The notes under the pieces: model-generated
Seen by the model: the letters and a program-made list of their open reading frames with translations, nothing else
The model's database searches: none
What the model was told of the DNA's origin: nothing
Shown: positions 13,401 through 22,718 of the stretch, piece by piece
Numbering within the stretch: position 1 is the stretch's first letter
How the letters are laid out: each line of letters opens with the position of its first letter
Program-made: the position numbers and the translations under genes
Source: Chromobotia macracanthus
Lineage: Eukaryota > Chordata > Actinopteri > Cypriniformes > Botiidae
DNA length: 64,000 bases
Direction of reading: 5' to 3'
Assembly: GCA_036877525.1 (NCBI GenBank)
Contig: JAZGTH010000015.1
Span: 6,657,001-6,721,000, forward strand

Positions 13401-15122
13401 ATCCACATTAATCCAGATCAACTGAAATTTTGTTTTCTAAAAGAAACGGTGTCCAAATCAATGGACTTGCAAGAGTGTTTTTGAAAAGCTCAGTTCTCAC
13501 GTAGACTTGCGAGAGCCTTTTAATGTAGAGATAAAGATACTCATTTAAAACTAACAGTTTAATTTGGAGGTCGCCTCAGACTTTAGGACCCAGTTTATGT
13601 TCTTATCCAGCACTTTAAATACTGCCCCTTCTGCATACCTGCTGTTGACTGTCCTTAAATGTGTCTGTCTCCGTTAGTTCTGATGTTGATGAGTCGGTGC
13701 AGTCATGAGTGTGTGTTTTTGTGAAATTATGTTAATTACAGTAGATGCTAGAGTGGGATGCCTGTGTCTCTCTCTGCAGTGTGACCTCTCAGGGCAGCTT
13801 ACTCTTGGGCAGGGAGGAAGGGATCAGCTGGTACTGTATCTGGCTTTTCCTCTCTCTGTCTGTGTCTCTCTGTTTGCAGTTTATATATGCGCTAATGGCG
13901 CTTATCTCTCACTCGCTCCCTCCCTCCCTCTCTCTCTTTCTCTGTCTGTCTAGCTCTAGCTCAGTCTTTGACTGTTTGGCTGTAAGAAGCTGAGCTTTGT
14001 CTTTGTCAGTGATTCTCTGAGTTGGCCGTTCTTACTGTTTTGCATTAGAACATACTGAAACAGCACCTGCACCGCCATCGACCTGTACACAAGTTCACAA
14101 GACCCAACTCTCCATGTTTCATTCAACTCTCTTTCTTTCGCTTTTCTGTTTTCTCTTCTGTCCTTACCATTTCCTATTCCCTTTTTCATTTTGCTTATCT
14201 TTCCTTTGCTCTCCGTCATTTCCTGTTGCTTTCTATTTCCTAACCTTTCCTTTACCTCTCCATTTACTTTTCCCTTTTCTTGCTTTTCCTTAACTTTCCT
14301 TCCTTTTTTTACCTTTCCTTTACTTCTCATTTCATTTTCCCTTTCCCATTCCCATTAAAATAATAAGTGAGAAACTAATCACAAAGGAAATCATACACTA
14401 AATAACACAGTAGTAAATAACCCACACACATACAAACACAAATACACTGCAACTGAGGGTCTGTGGCATGTTGTTGTGTTGTGTTAAAGAAGGCTGGCCG
14501 GGTTGTGACTGCATGGCTGTCAGGATGAATAAAGTGACACTGACAACTTTTTGTGTCTGGCTTCTGTGCATTTTATAGTTGCTTTGTCGTACTGTTGAAA
14601 TCTTTTGTTTGTATATGAAATGTGACTGTTTAATGGGATTGAAGAATAAAGTTTGTCTTATTTAAATAGTTATTGCTATGCAACACATCAGGTGTCAGTA
14701 GTGATTGTGGTGTTATTCTTTCTCTCCACTGTAGGCCAGTGGGAACGATCCCTCACGGAGCTACTCTGACGGTTAACACTAACCCCAGCGTCAGCATCAA
14801 ATCCGAGCCCGTGTCTCCTAACCGGGATCGCAGCACCCCGTGTTCCACGGCGGGTGCTGCAGGTGGCATATTGGGCCTCACCGTGACCCAGTATCCGGCG
14901 ACTCTGCGCCTGGAGCCCACCGGCCGCTCTCCGGTTGACAGCATCAGCAGTAACGGCAGCTCTTATGAGGGCAGTGACCGGGACGACGGTGGACATTCAC
15001 GCCCTCCTGATTTCAACTCGGGTCTGGGTCTCCTCCGAGCCTCTGGGGAGCAGCCGGCCCAACAGGAGCAGCAGGAGTCAGCCAACGTCAAACGCATGAG
15101 ACTGGACACCTGGGTCACATAA
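1973..15122 (+). CDS. mef2d: Myocyte enhancer factor 2D, C-terminal part (MADS/MEF2 exons outside window)
   Basis: MEF2D is a MADS-box transcription factor that binds A/T-rich MEF2 sites in muscle and neural genes and exchanges HDAC and p300 partners in the nucleus. Only its transactivation region lies in this window. Exons with GT-AG borders and matching phases: 1973-2180, 3065-3121, 6167-6345, 7149-7169, 8818-8932, 9346-9547 and 14735-15122, plus the optional 11122-11190. The peptide contains stretches I recognise from MEF2D: SNPSPLPFSNPSSLVTTSF, LLSPQQPQLQRN, GNGYVSARASPGLL-like ANGYVSARASPGLL, SRKPDLRVITSQ-like RKPDLRVITSQ, the KSEPVSP motif, and the ending VKRMRLDTW. These separate it from MEF2A, MEF2B and MEF2C. 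The stop is TAA at 15120-15122. The 5' end is cut by the window, and the DNA-binding domain must lie to the left. I am confident of the gene and of nearly all borders; which isoforms are made cannot be seen. Confidence 0.95.
3791..3900. repeat. Degenerate end of a cyprinid-type MITE
   Basis: The stretch ttttaaagcaatggttcacc, followed by a tail resembling aatgaaaattctgtcattta and actcaccctcatgttgtt, matches the left end of the TTAA-flanked element seen intact at 55155-55424. Only one end is recognisable, so this is a decayed fragment in a mef2d intron. Confidence 0.5.
4397..4430. repeat. (AG)n microsatellite
   Basis: An uninterrupted AG repeat of about 17 units in a mef2d intron, preceded by imperfect AG-rich sequence. 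Confidence 0.97.
4976..5266. mobile_element. MITE with TTAA target duplication (family 2)
   Basis: The 5' end reads TTAAAGCTGCAATCCGTAAC; the 3' end, reverse complemented, reads TTAAAGCTGCACTCCATAAC. These are inverted repeats of at least 25 nt with few mismatches, flanked by TTAA. The size is 291 nt with no coding capacity. TTAA duplication and short ends suggest a piggyBac-type non-autonomous element. A diverged relative lies at 40381-40730. Confidence 0.75.
7149..7169 (+). CDS. mef2d: mef2d beta micro-exon (21 nt, TDEELEL)
   Basis: This 21-nt exon encodes the acidic heptapeptide TDEELEL, between cctcacag and gtgagt and phase 0 on both sides. It corresponds to the MEF2 family beta exon (TEDHLDL in human MEF2D, SEEELEL in MEF2A/C). 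In other vertebrates the beta exon is included mainly in striated muscle and brain and increases transactivation. Skipping it keeps the frame, so regulated inclusion is expected, but that is inferred from the family. Confidence 0.88.
9346..9547 (+). CDS. mef2d: mef2d glutamine-rich exon
   Basis: This exon encodes EYQLSADLTSLQAF and then a Q/P-rich run with a duplicated QQPSVSQQ unit and uninterrupted glutamines, ending in LTLASLSNL. The exon starts in phase 1 and ends in phase 2 with donor gtacgt at 9548. Human MEF2D has a longer Q/P tract at the same place, before SLSNLIPGSP. Joined directly to 14735 it gives SNLVPVGTIPHGATLTV, which matches the family; this confirms the donor over the alternatives at 9546 and 9550. 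Confidence 0.9.
10533..10790. repeat. AACGTT-type palindromic repeat, copy 2
   Basis: It starts agctaacaggaaacgac, contains repeated aatgtta / aacattat / aaacgttat words on both strands, and ends attgttagctgtgttctc. It belongs to the same family as the copies near 715-905, 50700-50905, 53195-53510, 53698-54021, 59588-59830 and 62805-62965. Confidence 0.6.
11122..11190 (+). CDS. mef2d: Candidate in-frame cassette exon of mef2d (69 nt, 23 aa)
   Basis: The 69-nt block lies between tttgtttacag and the donor gtgaat. It is open in exactly the phase needed between exon 9346-9547 (phase 2) and the last exon, so including or skipping it keeps the frame. It would insert a peptide beginning MWGSDRQNGEMAHC and ending SGLAANL between SNLV and PVGTIPH. 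The human MEF2D protein I remember has no such insert. It could be a fish isoform exon or a chance open block; only transcripts can tell. Confidence 0.5.
14100..14345. repeat. Pyrimidine-rich low-complexity tract upstream of the last mef2d exon
   Basis: About 245 nt of almost pure T/C on the plus strand, made of imperfect ctttcctttt-like units. It creates spurious K/E/R-rich open frames on the minus strand. It lies about 400 nt before the acceptor of the last mef2d exon. Confidence 0.8.
14735..15122 (+). CDS. mef2d: mef2d last coding exon (sumoylation/acetylation switch and C-terminus)
   Basis: The acceptor is cactgtag. The exon encodes PVGTIPHGATLTV, then IKSEPVSP at 14796-14819, a phosphorylation-dependent sumoylation motif (psi-K-x-E followed by SP). 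In MEF2 proteins the lysine switches between sumoylation (repressing) and acetylation (activating) under control of the serine. After a low-conservation linker come SSNGSSYEGSDRDDG, GLGLLRASGE and the conserved tail VKRMRLDTWVT before TAA. The middle third is GC-rich compared with its flanks, as often seen in coding exons. Confidence 0.95.
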
Positions 15123-15248
15123 ACACTGAAGGAGGAAGAGAGACAGCTACAGTCTCTCACACACACATACACACACAAAAACGCACCCCTAGTGGCTCTG
15201 CTTTCAGCAGCGAATCTCAGTCTGCACTTAGACACATGCATGCGCCTG

Positions 15249-15294
<46 letters not shown>

Positions 15295-16815
15295 TCTCTC
15301 TCTCTATTCCTGCCTTTCTTTCTTTCTCACTCTCAGACACACTCATATTTACTGGTGTGTGTGTATATATTTACATAAAATATGCATATGTGCTCACACA
15401 AACACACACATGCACACTAGGTCCTCTTACACAGAGTTGCCAATCCAGGTGTAATAAACGTTCATGTATATGAGACTGAAGCATTGGACCAGACAGAAGG
15501 GCTTCTGGTCACGTCTCTGATCTTCTCCCCCACTCAGTTCAGAATCATGGCACTGGAAGGCAGACTGGATTTGAAATTTTACAGGCCTTACTGCCAGCCC
15601 ACCTCACTCTACATGTCCTGTGCCATCAAGGTTCAGCAGAAGAGCTCTGTTAAAACAAAACAGCTGCTCGTTATGTTGTGTAGACACGCCTGTCACTTTG
15701 GTTTTCAGATCTTGTTTTGTGTTGATTTTGTTTTTTGTTTGTTTTTGTAGTATTTATCTTCTTGTTTGACTCTCTCTTGTGTTTCCTCTTTACGTTTTTC
15801 ATTCGTTTTCGAGCAGCTGCCTTCAGAATTGTTCCTTTCTAATGAAGTTTAAGTCAAATATTTACTTTGTTTTTCAAAACTGTGCAAAAACTAAGCATTG
15901 TGTGTGTGTGTGTGCGTGTGTGTGTTAAGCTGTAAGACAAAGGTGACCGTTCATTTGATCACTAAACACAACTCAGACCACTCTCACAGAGTCATACTCT
16001 GTTTGTTTCACTTCTGTTATATATCACAGTCTCGCTCTGGTCCTCTTGCTTGCACAATTTTGGGGGGTGTTCTGCAGCCCCACCCAGATGTCTGGACAGT
16101 AGATATAGTATGACTGAGGGACATGTAGCTGTCCTGCAGGAATGTTATCAGCCTGCAGTGTGTTTTTGAGTGTGTGGTTGTGTTCTTCATTACTGTAGGT
16201 TTATGAGAGCAACGGTCTGACACATTATGCTATATTTATTATTTGTTTGTCAGGCTGGATAATTCAGAGAATAATTAGTTACCTTTCTGGTACAATTATG
16301 CATAATTATTGTTTTAGGATTCCAGGAATAAGAAAAAAGAGGACAAAAACATTGAAAAAGCCTGAGTTGTTTTGAACTCAGGGTGTTTTTAGACGTTGGA
16401 GGTTGTGTATATACAACATTTCTCTCAGTGTTTCGGTTAAAGTTTATATATAGCAAAAAGGTTGGTGTAAATTAGAATCCAGCAAAAGCAGGAGCATTAG
16501 ATCCAAGCTCTGATTTTAGAGTTCTAAAGTTCTAGACATCTCGGCTAGGTCATTTTTGTAGAACTTGGAGAGGTCTAGAGCTCCCGACACTTTTAGAACC
16601 ACAGCAGAGTCGCTAGGAAAGAGTTTGCAAGGAGTCTGGCTGTGGAGCCCTTGTAGCGCTGTGTGTGTGTGATGTGAAAGTAGGGCAGGTGAGATTGTAC
16701 ATAGCGATGTATGTTCACATATATTCTGCTGGGTCTTTCTGAAGCAGCGCTGTTATCTCAGTGGAACCGTCTCTGTTAGCCTCTACCTGTAAATAAACTG
16801 TACCGTGTTGTAAGT
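15123..16815 (+). other. mef2d: mef2d 3' untranslated region (end uncertain)
   Basis: Non-coding sequence follows the stop. Candidate poly(A) signals AATAAA occur near 15452 and at 16792-16797; the second is followed by GT-rich sequence (accgtgttgtaag) and is my preferred end. Longer ends are possible because further AATAAA-like sites follow. The region contains a long CT microsatellite (15253-15315) and a GT repeat near 15899-15925. Confidence 0.4.
15253..15315. repeat. (TC)n microsatellite in the mef2d 3' UTR
   Basis: More than 20 TC units followed by interrupted ttctc sequence, within the probable mef2d 3' UTR. Confidence 0.95.
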
Positions 16816-19670
16816 TAGCAAAGGTGGAGAGGCAGAGGAAGGGAGGATTTGACTGTTTTTAGCGTGACTCTATTCTGTCATTTATACTTTGATGGCGCGC
16901 ACTTTACATTTTTTCCCCTTCATCTATTCACACACCTTTAAACACACAATTTTCCAGGAGGAATTTCAGGACTGCTCCTGGATAATTGACACATCTCCTT
17001 ACTCATGTTATCCTTCACACAATCACACTTTAATTGATTAACTGGTTGTTTCCATCACTTTTAACCAAGCGTTCCATCCTTCAACATGAATTTTCCTGAG
17101 AGATTCCCGGACTGTTTGGAAGGGAATTCAAACCTCCCTGTATATAACACTTTTAAGACGTTTGATAGCATTCAGGGAAGGATGTTACATTTTTTTGTGA
17201 GATCATGGCTTATATTGCACTTGATATGTTTAACCGTAAACGATAATAAAAGAAAAATGTCACGTTTTGTAAAAAAGGAAAAAAAAGATGAACAAAAAAG
17301 AATGTTGTATTGAAATCTAGATTAGGCTTTACACGTGTTGCAAATGTGACAATTATGTACACAAATTGTTTTCTGTGCATTAGTGTATTCTCGAAGTGAC
17401 TAAGATGAAGGATGTTTTCAAGATGATTATAGAAATTACGACCTGGTGATCGCAGTTAAATACTGTGGGGAAAGTCTTAGATACCGCAGAAGGGAAATGG
17501 GGTTTAAAATGATTGCAAATACATTGTATTTTCCTTTTATCCCCCTGACTTTTAAGTGTTTTAGAATTCTGTTCAGTTTCAGCTAGCAAGATAATCTTTC
17601 TCCACAAATTGGGATTAACTGTCTGTTATTGGCTTCTCTACCTCACCACCTTTTCTTTTTCATCCTTCAGTATCTTTCTCTTTTATCACTCGCCCCACTC
17701 AGAGGAAGACAGAAGCCATTTCATTTCACCTTGGCAGGTGAAACACCTTCGTTAATCCAGATTCCACGCATACATACACACACACACACACACACAACAG
17801 ATACAGTACCAATGTGGGAGTCTGTAAGTCTCAGAGAGTAAGAGTTGGAGTGAGAATATCCACCTTTAATGGCTGCACTCATGTTCGGTTCAGATCTGGA
17901 TACCACAGAACTGCAGAATTCTTATCCACCTCCCTTGGCTGAGGTTCTAGAACTACTGGGCGGATGTATTCTAGAACTCCATCAAAGCATCTGTTGACTT
18001 AAAGACTGTTGTGTGCTGAGCTTTGAACAAATGCAGTAATTTCAAAGTACGTTTAAGAAAACAGCCATATACTTGAAGCTGTTGACTGTAAAGCAATGCG
18101 CCTGAGCCTGCGGATGATCTTACTGATATGTTAGCCAAGGCTGGTGCCTCAAAGAGCTGGCTGTGTTAATTTAAGGCTAAGATGACGTTCGGAAAGCTCT
18201 CACGAGGACCTCACGATAACATTAGGAATCTGAGTTATCAAAGAAAAAGACAATCGTCCAGTGAAATCGTTAACTTTGGCCCCTGTATTCCCTTCGTATG
18301 ATGTCTAGAAATTCTCACACACTTTTTCTCGTGTTAATTTGTGCTGGTGACAGTTTTAATGTCTGTTTTTATTATAATTGTTATGATAATTATCATTACC
18401 ATTATGAGTTTCACCACAGATGGTAATAATGATAAATTTAGAGAGACAGTTTTTATTTTCTGCGGTTTTTGTGTAGGTTAGGCATCTTATTTTAATTTGA
18501 TTTTATTTTATTCTTTATGAATATGATATAAATATATATTTTAATTTTCTTTTGTTTGTTTTGTTTTTCTTCAAAGGGGTGTTACTAATATTGCACGGTT
18601 TATAAAGTAAAAAGTTGTAGTACTATTAGTACTTATTGCTAATTGAGGGAAGCGATATAACAGGTTCGACAGAAAGAACAGTTCAATGCTGCAATTTTTA
18701 GTCAATTGTACAATAGTATCTACACATAGTTAAGGTGGGACATCCACACATTTAATTTATTCTGATCAGACGCAATGCATGGATGTCAGACAAGCAAAGA
18801 ATGAGTCATATTATAAATAAACGGAAATGTAATTTCAATAAGAGTATACGACACACAAAACTAGTATAGAAATTGAAGAAAAAAAAGTTTAGAAAAGAAA
18901 AATTATAGCTAATATATTGTGTTCGGCTAGTCTGCTTTGAGTTTTGTTGTAAAAAAAAGTACAAAGACAAAAAAATGTAAAAAACTGTTGTTTTCGGAGA
19001 ATGATATACAATTTGTGTATATTTTCATAAACAAAGTATGCACTGATATGTTATTACAAATTCTATACTGCTTTTACAAAAGAGTGTTTGTTATTGTACC
19101 AAAGTATCCATTGTCCTTTATGACCCTCCCCTTTTGCGTATGTTTTATTGTATTTTATATATTAAATAGACAAGTTGACCTACACAGAAGCACGAGTCTG
19201 TCTGTCATTGTTTTCCAGTGGATGAGTCTGGCTGTATTTGCGATACCATTTTAAGTGCCTGCAGTTGTTTTTTATGTTGAATTTCACATTGTGCAACCTT
19301 GACATCTTGTCTGACCTGTAGGTTGTTTTCATCATCTTGCCACTAGAGGTCAGGATTGTACTTGTCTAAAACGTATAAGCGCGACGCAACGTCAATGAAA
19401 AATCAATCCTGCCGCTTTTAGCTGCCAAAAATCAGAATCGAGTTAATTTGTGGTTTTGCCTTTTTTATTATTTCTTATACCTGCTTATTCAGAAGATATC
19501 TTTTGTAAACCCAAAATTGGAAACAAATGTGACATTAAACCGATCTAATTATGCAAATGTGTTTCCTGTCATAGATACATTAGGGTTGTGACATTAGGGT
19601 TGAGAAATAAAAAACAGTGATTTAGCAACAGATCACTGTGATTCAGATCATGATGATGTGATAACCATGA
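16816..19670. other. Intergenic, nothing recognised
   Basis: AT-rich DNA between the probable end of mef2d and the LINE fragment. It contains an AC microsatellite at 17771-17796 and several AATAAA-like words, so part of it could still belong to a long mef2d 3' UTR. The open frames here (for example 18937-19254) are low-complexity and lack splice or homology support. Confidence 0.5.
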
Positions 19671-19674
19671 GTGT

Positions 19675-20490
19675 CTGTGTTCTACACATGGTTTCTCATA
19701 CCACTGCTACGCTGATGATACACAGCTCTATTATTCATTTCAGCCCGACGACCCCACCATTGCTGCCCGGATCTCCACCTGCCTTCTAGACATCTCAGCC
19801 TGGATGAAAAAACGGCACCTCCAGCTCAACCTCAGCAAGACAGAACTTCTGATAATACCGGCCAACCCATCATTAGAACAACTTCACAGTTGAACTTGGA
19901 TCATCCACTCTTACACCCACTCAGTCTGTTAGAAACCTTGGGGTGGTGTTTGATGACCAGCTGAAATTCACCTCACACGTTGCAACAATCTCTCGGTCAT
20001 GCAGGTACGTGCTTTACAACATCAGGAAAATCAGACCCGTCCTGTCCGAGCATGTAACGCAGCTCCTAGTCCAAGCACTCGTAATATCAAGGCTGGACTA
20101 CTGCAATGCCCTTCTGGCTGGCCTTCCTGCCAATGCAACCAAACCCCTGCAAATGATCCAAAATGCTGCAGCATGTCTGGTCTTCAATCAACCAAAAACA
20201 GCCCATGTCACACACAACCTACCCCCCCCCCCCCAGCCCCCCGGCCTTACTCCACTGGCTACCTGCTAAACCCTAATGCTCTTCTATCCTATCCTCAAAA
20301 AAAAAAAAAAAAAAAATCCTTGTTTCTAGTTCATCTTTCTCTCTAGTAACAGAATACAATATCCGTTTGTAAATGTAGCTTTGCAGACTTGGCTCATTGG
20401 CATGCAAGACAAAATGTTCAATGCTCTCGTCCTTTGTAAGTCGCTTTGGATTAAAGCGTCTGCTAAATGACTAAATGTAAATGTAAGTGT
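19675..20490 (+). mobile_element. 3' fragment of an L2/Rex1-like LINE (reverse transcriptase remnant)
   Basis: Translation from about 19692 gives CYADDTQLYYSFQP, carrying the reverse-transcriptase catalytic YADD box, then DISAWMKKRHLQLNLSKTE. After a frame change come NLGVVFDDQLKFTSHV and SRLDYCNALLAGLP, typical of fish L2/CR1/Rex1-type non-LTR elements. A stop and a frame shift near 19893-19945, plus poly-C (20222-20235) and poly-A (20299-20318) runs, show decay. The end ttggattaaagcgtctgctaa with taaatgtaaatgtaa is the LINE2-type tail. Only the last part of the RT frame is present; the element is 5'-truncated and dead. Confidence 0.85.
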
Positions 20491-22718
20491 ACACATGTTC
20501 TTCTGGTGGCAGGAGCTTTCCTTACATTCTGCTCATCTGACCACAGAGTTTGTCAATTGCTGTCTGAAGCAACCATTGAGCTTCTGTCTGTAACAGGTTT
20601 ACACTTTAAGTTTGTCTGAATGACAAAGTCAACCTCTTTTCCTAACACACTCTGACACATGGACCATTCATTCCTATAGGCCACATCCACATAAGCCTTC
20701 ACAGTGTTTACATGTTTGACAGTTAATATCTTCACTTAAATTGTTTCTCAATATAACTTATACTGGAAATAAACACACTAATGCTTAAACAGACCCCATT
20801 ACAAATTAAGTCACCAGGAAACGTGGATAATTTAATGCAAATAATGTCATTCAGTATTATTACAGTAAGGCACTGTAAACATCAGTTAGCAAAATCACAT
20901 TTGCATTACAATGTGGAGGTTACAGTGACTGATGAATATTTCAGAGTCCGTCCTTTCTAATTTTAAAAGCTTTCAGTCACATGGCAGCTGATATTGATAA
21001 TCAATAGCAGGTCAATAACAGAGACAGATGGTTAAAGGGTCTGAAAAGCTCGTACATCACTCAACTTCTAAACAGTTTTAAGGCTTATTAAGCCTCATTT
21101 GTAGGGTGCAGTGAGGGCCATAGTTTCTTACTTTCGTAGATTCTTGGTCCTTCCACCCAAATAGCCTTTAACAGTCACACTTGTGAATGCAGTTGAGCAC
21201 GCTGCTCAACAAGATCAGATTTAAAGAACAGCCTCTGGCATTTCAAAAAGCTCAGCGCTGCACTTCAATCCACTGTTAGTAAAATGAAGTTGCGAGCTGT
21301 TGCATCAGGAGTGATCATGTGGTGTCATCTTGCACAGGAAGCAGGTGTTGAAGCCTCTTACTGGTCCAGCTGTTCTCCTGCCTCACTTTTGTTTTAACTC
21401 TTGAAAGACCCTGTTAAATCCTGATTCTTTTTTTTCTGTATTTGTGTGTGTAAGTCAAGTGACTAAATGTTGGACAAAAAAATAGTGTAACTGGTAGAGC
21501 ATTGTGTTAGTGGAAAGGTTGCGGGTTCAATTCTCACACATACTGATGAAGAATGTATATGCACTGTAAATCGTTTGGAATAAAAGCATTTGCCAAATGC
21601 AGAAATGTAAATGTAATAGAAGTTTGGAAAGCCTAAAACATGGGATTGGTAGTTTGCCAGAGAGAAAGAGGGCAAGGTCCAATCAAACCCAAGATGCAGA
21701 ATCAATCTTCTTCTTATTCTCTCTCTCACTCTCTATCTCACTCTCTTTCTCTTCCTTTTATTTATTTTTTATGTTGTGGTTTTCCTAAAGTGCAGAAGTG
21801 TTTGTTCACTATTGCTGCCATTGTCTCCTAACACCCCCCACCAGTGACACCAGAGGGCCAGCAGACACACGGAGGGAAATGAGGTGATGTCATCTATTAT
21901 TTATTGTTCCTTATTCTTTCTCTCTTCTAGTGTGTCACGGCATTGTGTGGTTAACCTATTAATCTTATTGGAATTCTGTGATGTGCTGTCATACAGGGAA
22001 TTTAAACTGTCCATCCAGAGTAATTTATTGCAAACTGAAATGTAACTGTAAATCTGGAAAATGTAAATGATTTCAAAGCAGCAAATGTCTAAATTTTTTA
22101 AAAAGGTAAATTGTGTTCATGAAGTTGTTCATTGAAAATTTTAATTTGTGGGAGAACATTTTACATTTTATAATATTATAATTATTTTCCCTAGATTTTT
22201 TTATAATCAACTTTATTTCATTTTGATTTTTTATAGCAACACCAAATACAAATACATGTATTTGTAAATGGACATGTATAAATACAACAGAAATGCAAAT
22301 ATACAAGTATTTTTTTTTTTTTTTTTAACATTGGCAGATAAAGGTCAACAGGAAGCTGGTCTGATTATGTCATAAAGACCACAAACATGAAGTGACTTTT
22401 TTCACTACTGGAGATTCTGCCTGCTGCCATCAGAGAAAACAAGGCCTTCGTATCCTGACAGCTGGCTGTTAAATAAGTGAGAAACCACACAACTACACAC
22501 ACTGCACTCATCATCTTGTCTAGTTTAAATTCTGAGGATATGTTAAGGTTTTGATGCTGTTTTTCACCACTAATTTCTATTGTGGCTCAATAATATATGC
22601 CCCTCTATCTGTCTATTAATGATTACAACACTTTGTAGGTTTTTGGTTCAGTCTTACATAATCAAAATTATATTAGATTGTAAAGAATTAACAAATAAAT
22701 TTGTTTTTGGCAGAGCTG
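20491..22718. other. Intergenic and probable nes 3' UTR
   Basis: Gene-poor sequence between the LINE fragment and the nes stop codon. The part nearest nes is its 3' UTR; minus-strand poly(A) signals (tttatt on the plus strand) occur at 22212-22217 and near 21760. A run of T lies at 22311-22326. No other gene is seen. Confidence 0.5.
21480..21618 (+). mobile_element. tRNA-derived SINE with L2-type tail
   Basis: An A-box-like actggtagagcattgtg is followed by a B-box-like ggttgcgggttcaattctc, then a body, then a tail (tttggaataaaagcatttgc, atgtaaatgtaa) like that of the LINE fragment at 19675-20490. This is the structure expected of a V-SINE mobilised by an L2 partner. It is not a functional tRNA: no cloverleaf can be closed around the anticodon. 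Confidence 0.75.

Noticed and set aside
13956..14330. Minus-strand Lys/Glu-rich open frame of 124 codons
   Set aside because: It is the complement of a T/C-rich low-complexity tract in a mef2d intron; composition alone explains it.
14688..15346. Minus-strand open frames opposite the last mef2d exon
   Set aside because: Shadows of a GC-rich coding exon and of the CT microsatellite; no splice or homology support.
19943..20346. Overlapping plus-strand open frames of 108-115 codons
   Set aside because: They are the decayed reverse-transcriptase part of an L2-like LINE, interrupted by frame changes and poly-C/poly-A runs, not a host gene.
21480..21560. Possible tRNA gene
   Set aside because: A- and B-box-like words are present, but no cloverleaf closes and an L2-type tail follows; this is a SINE.
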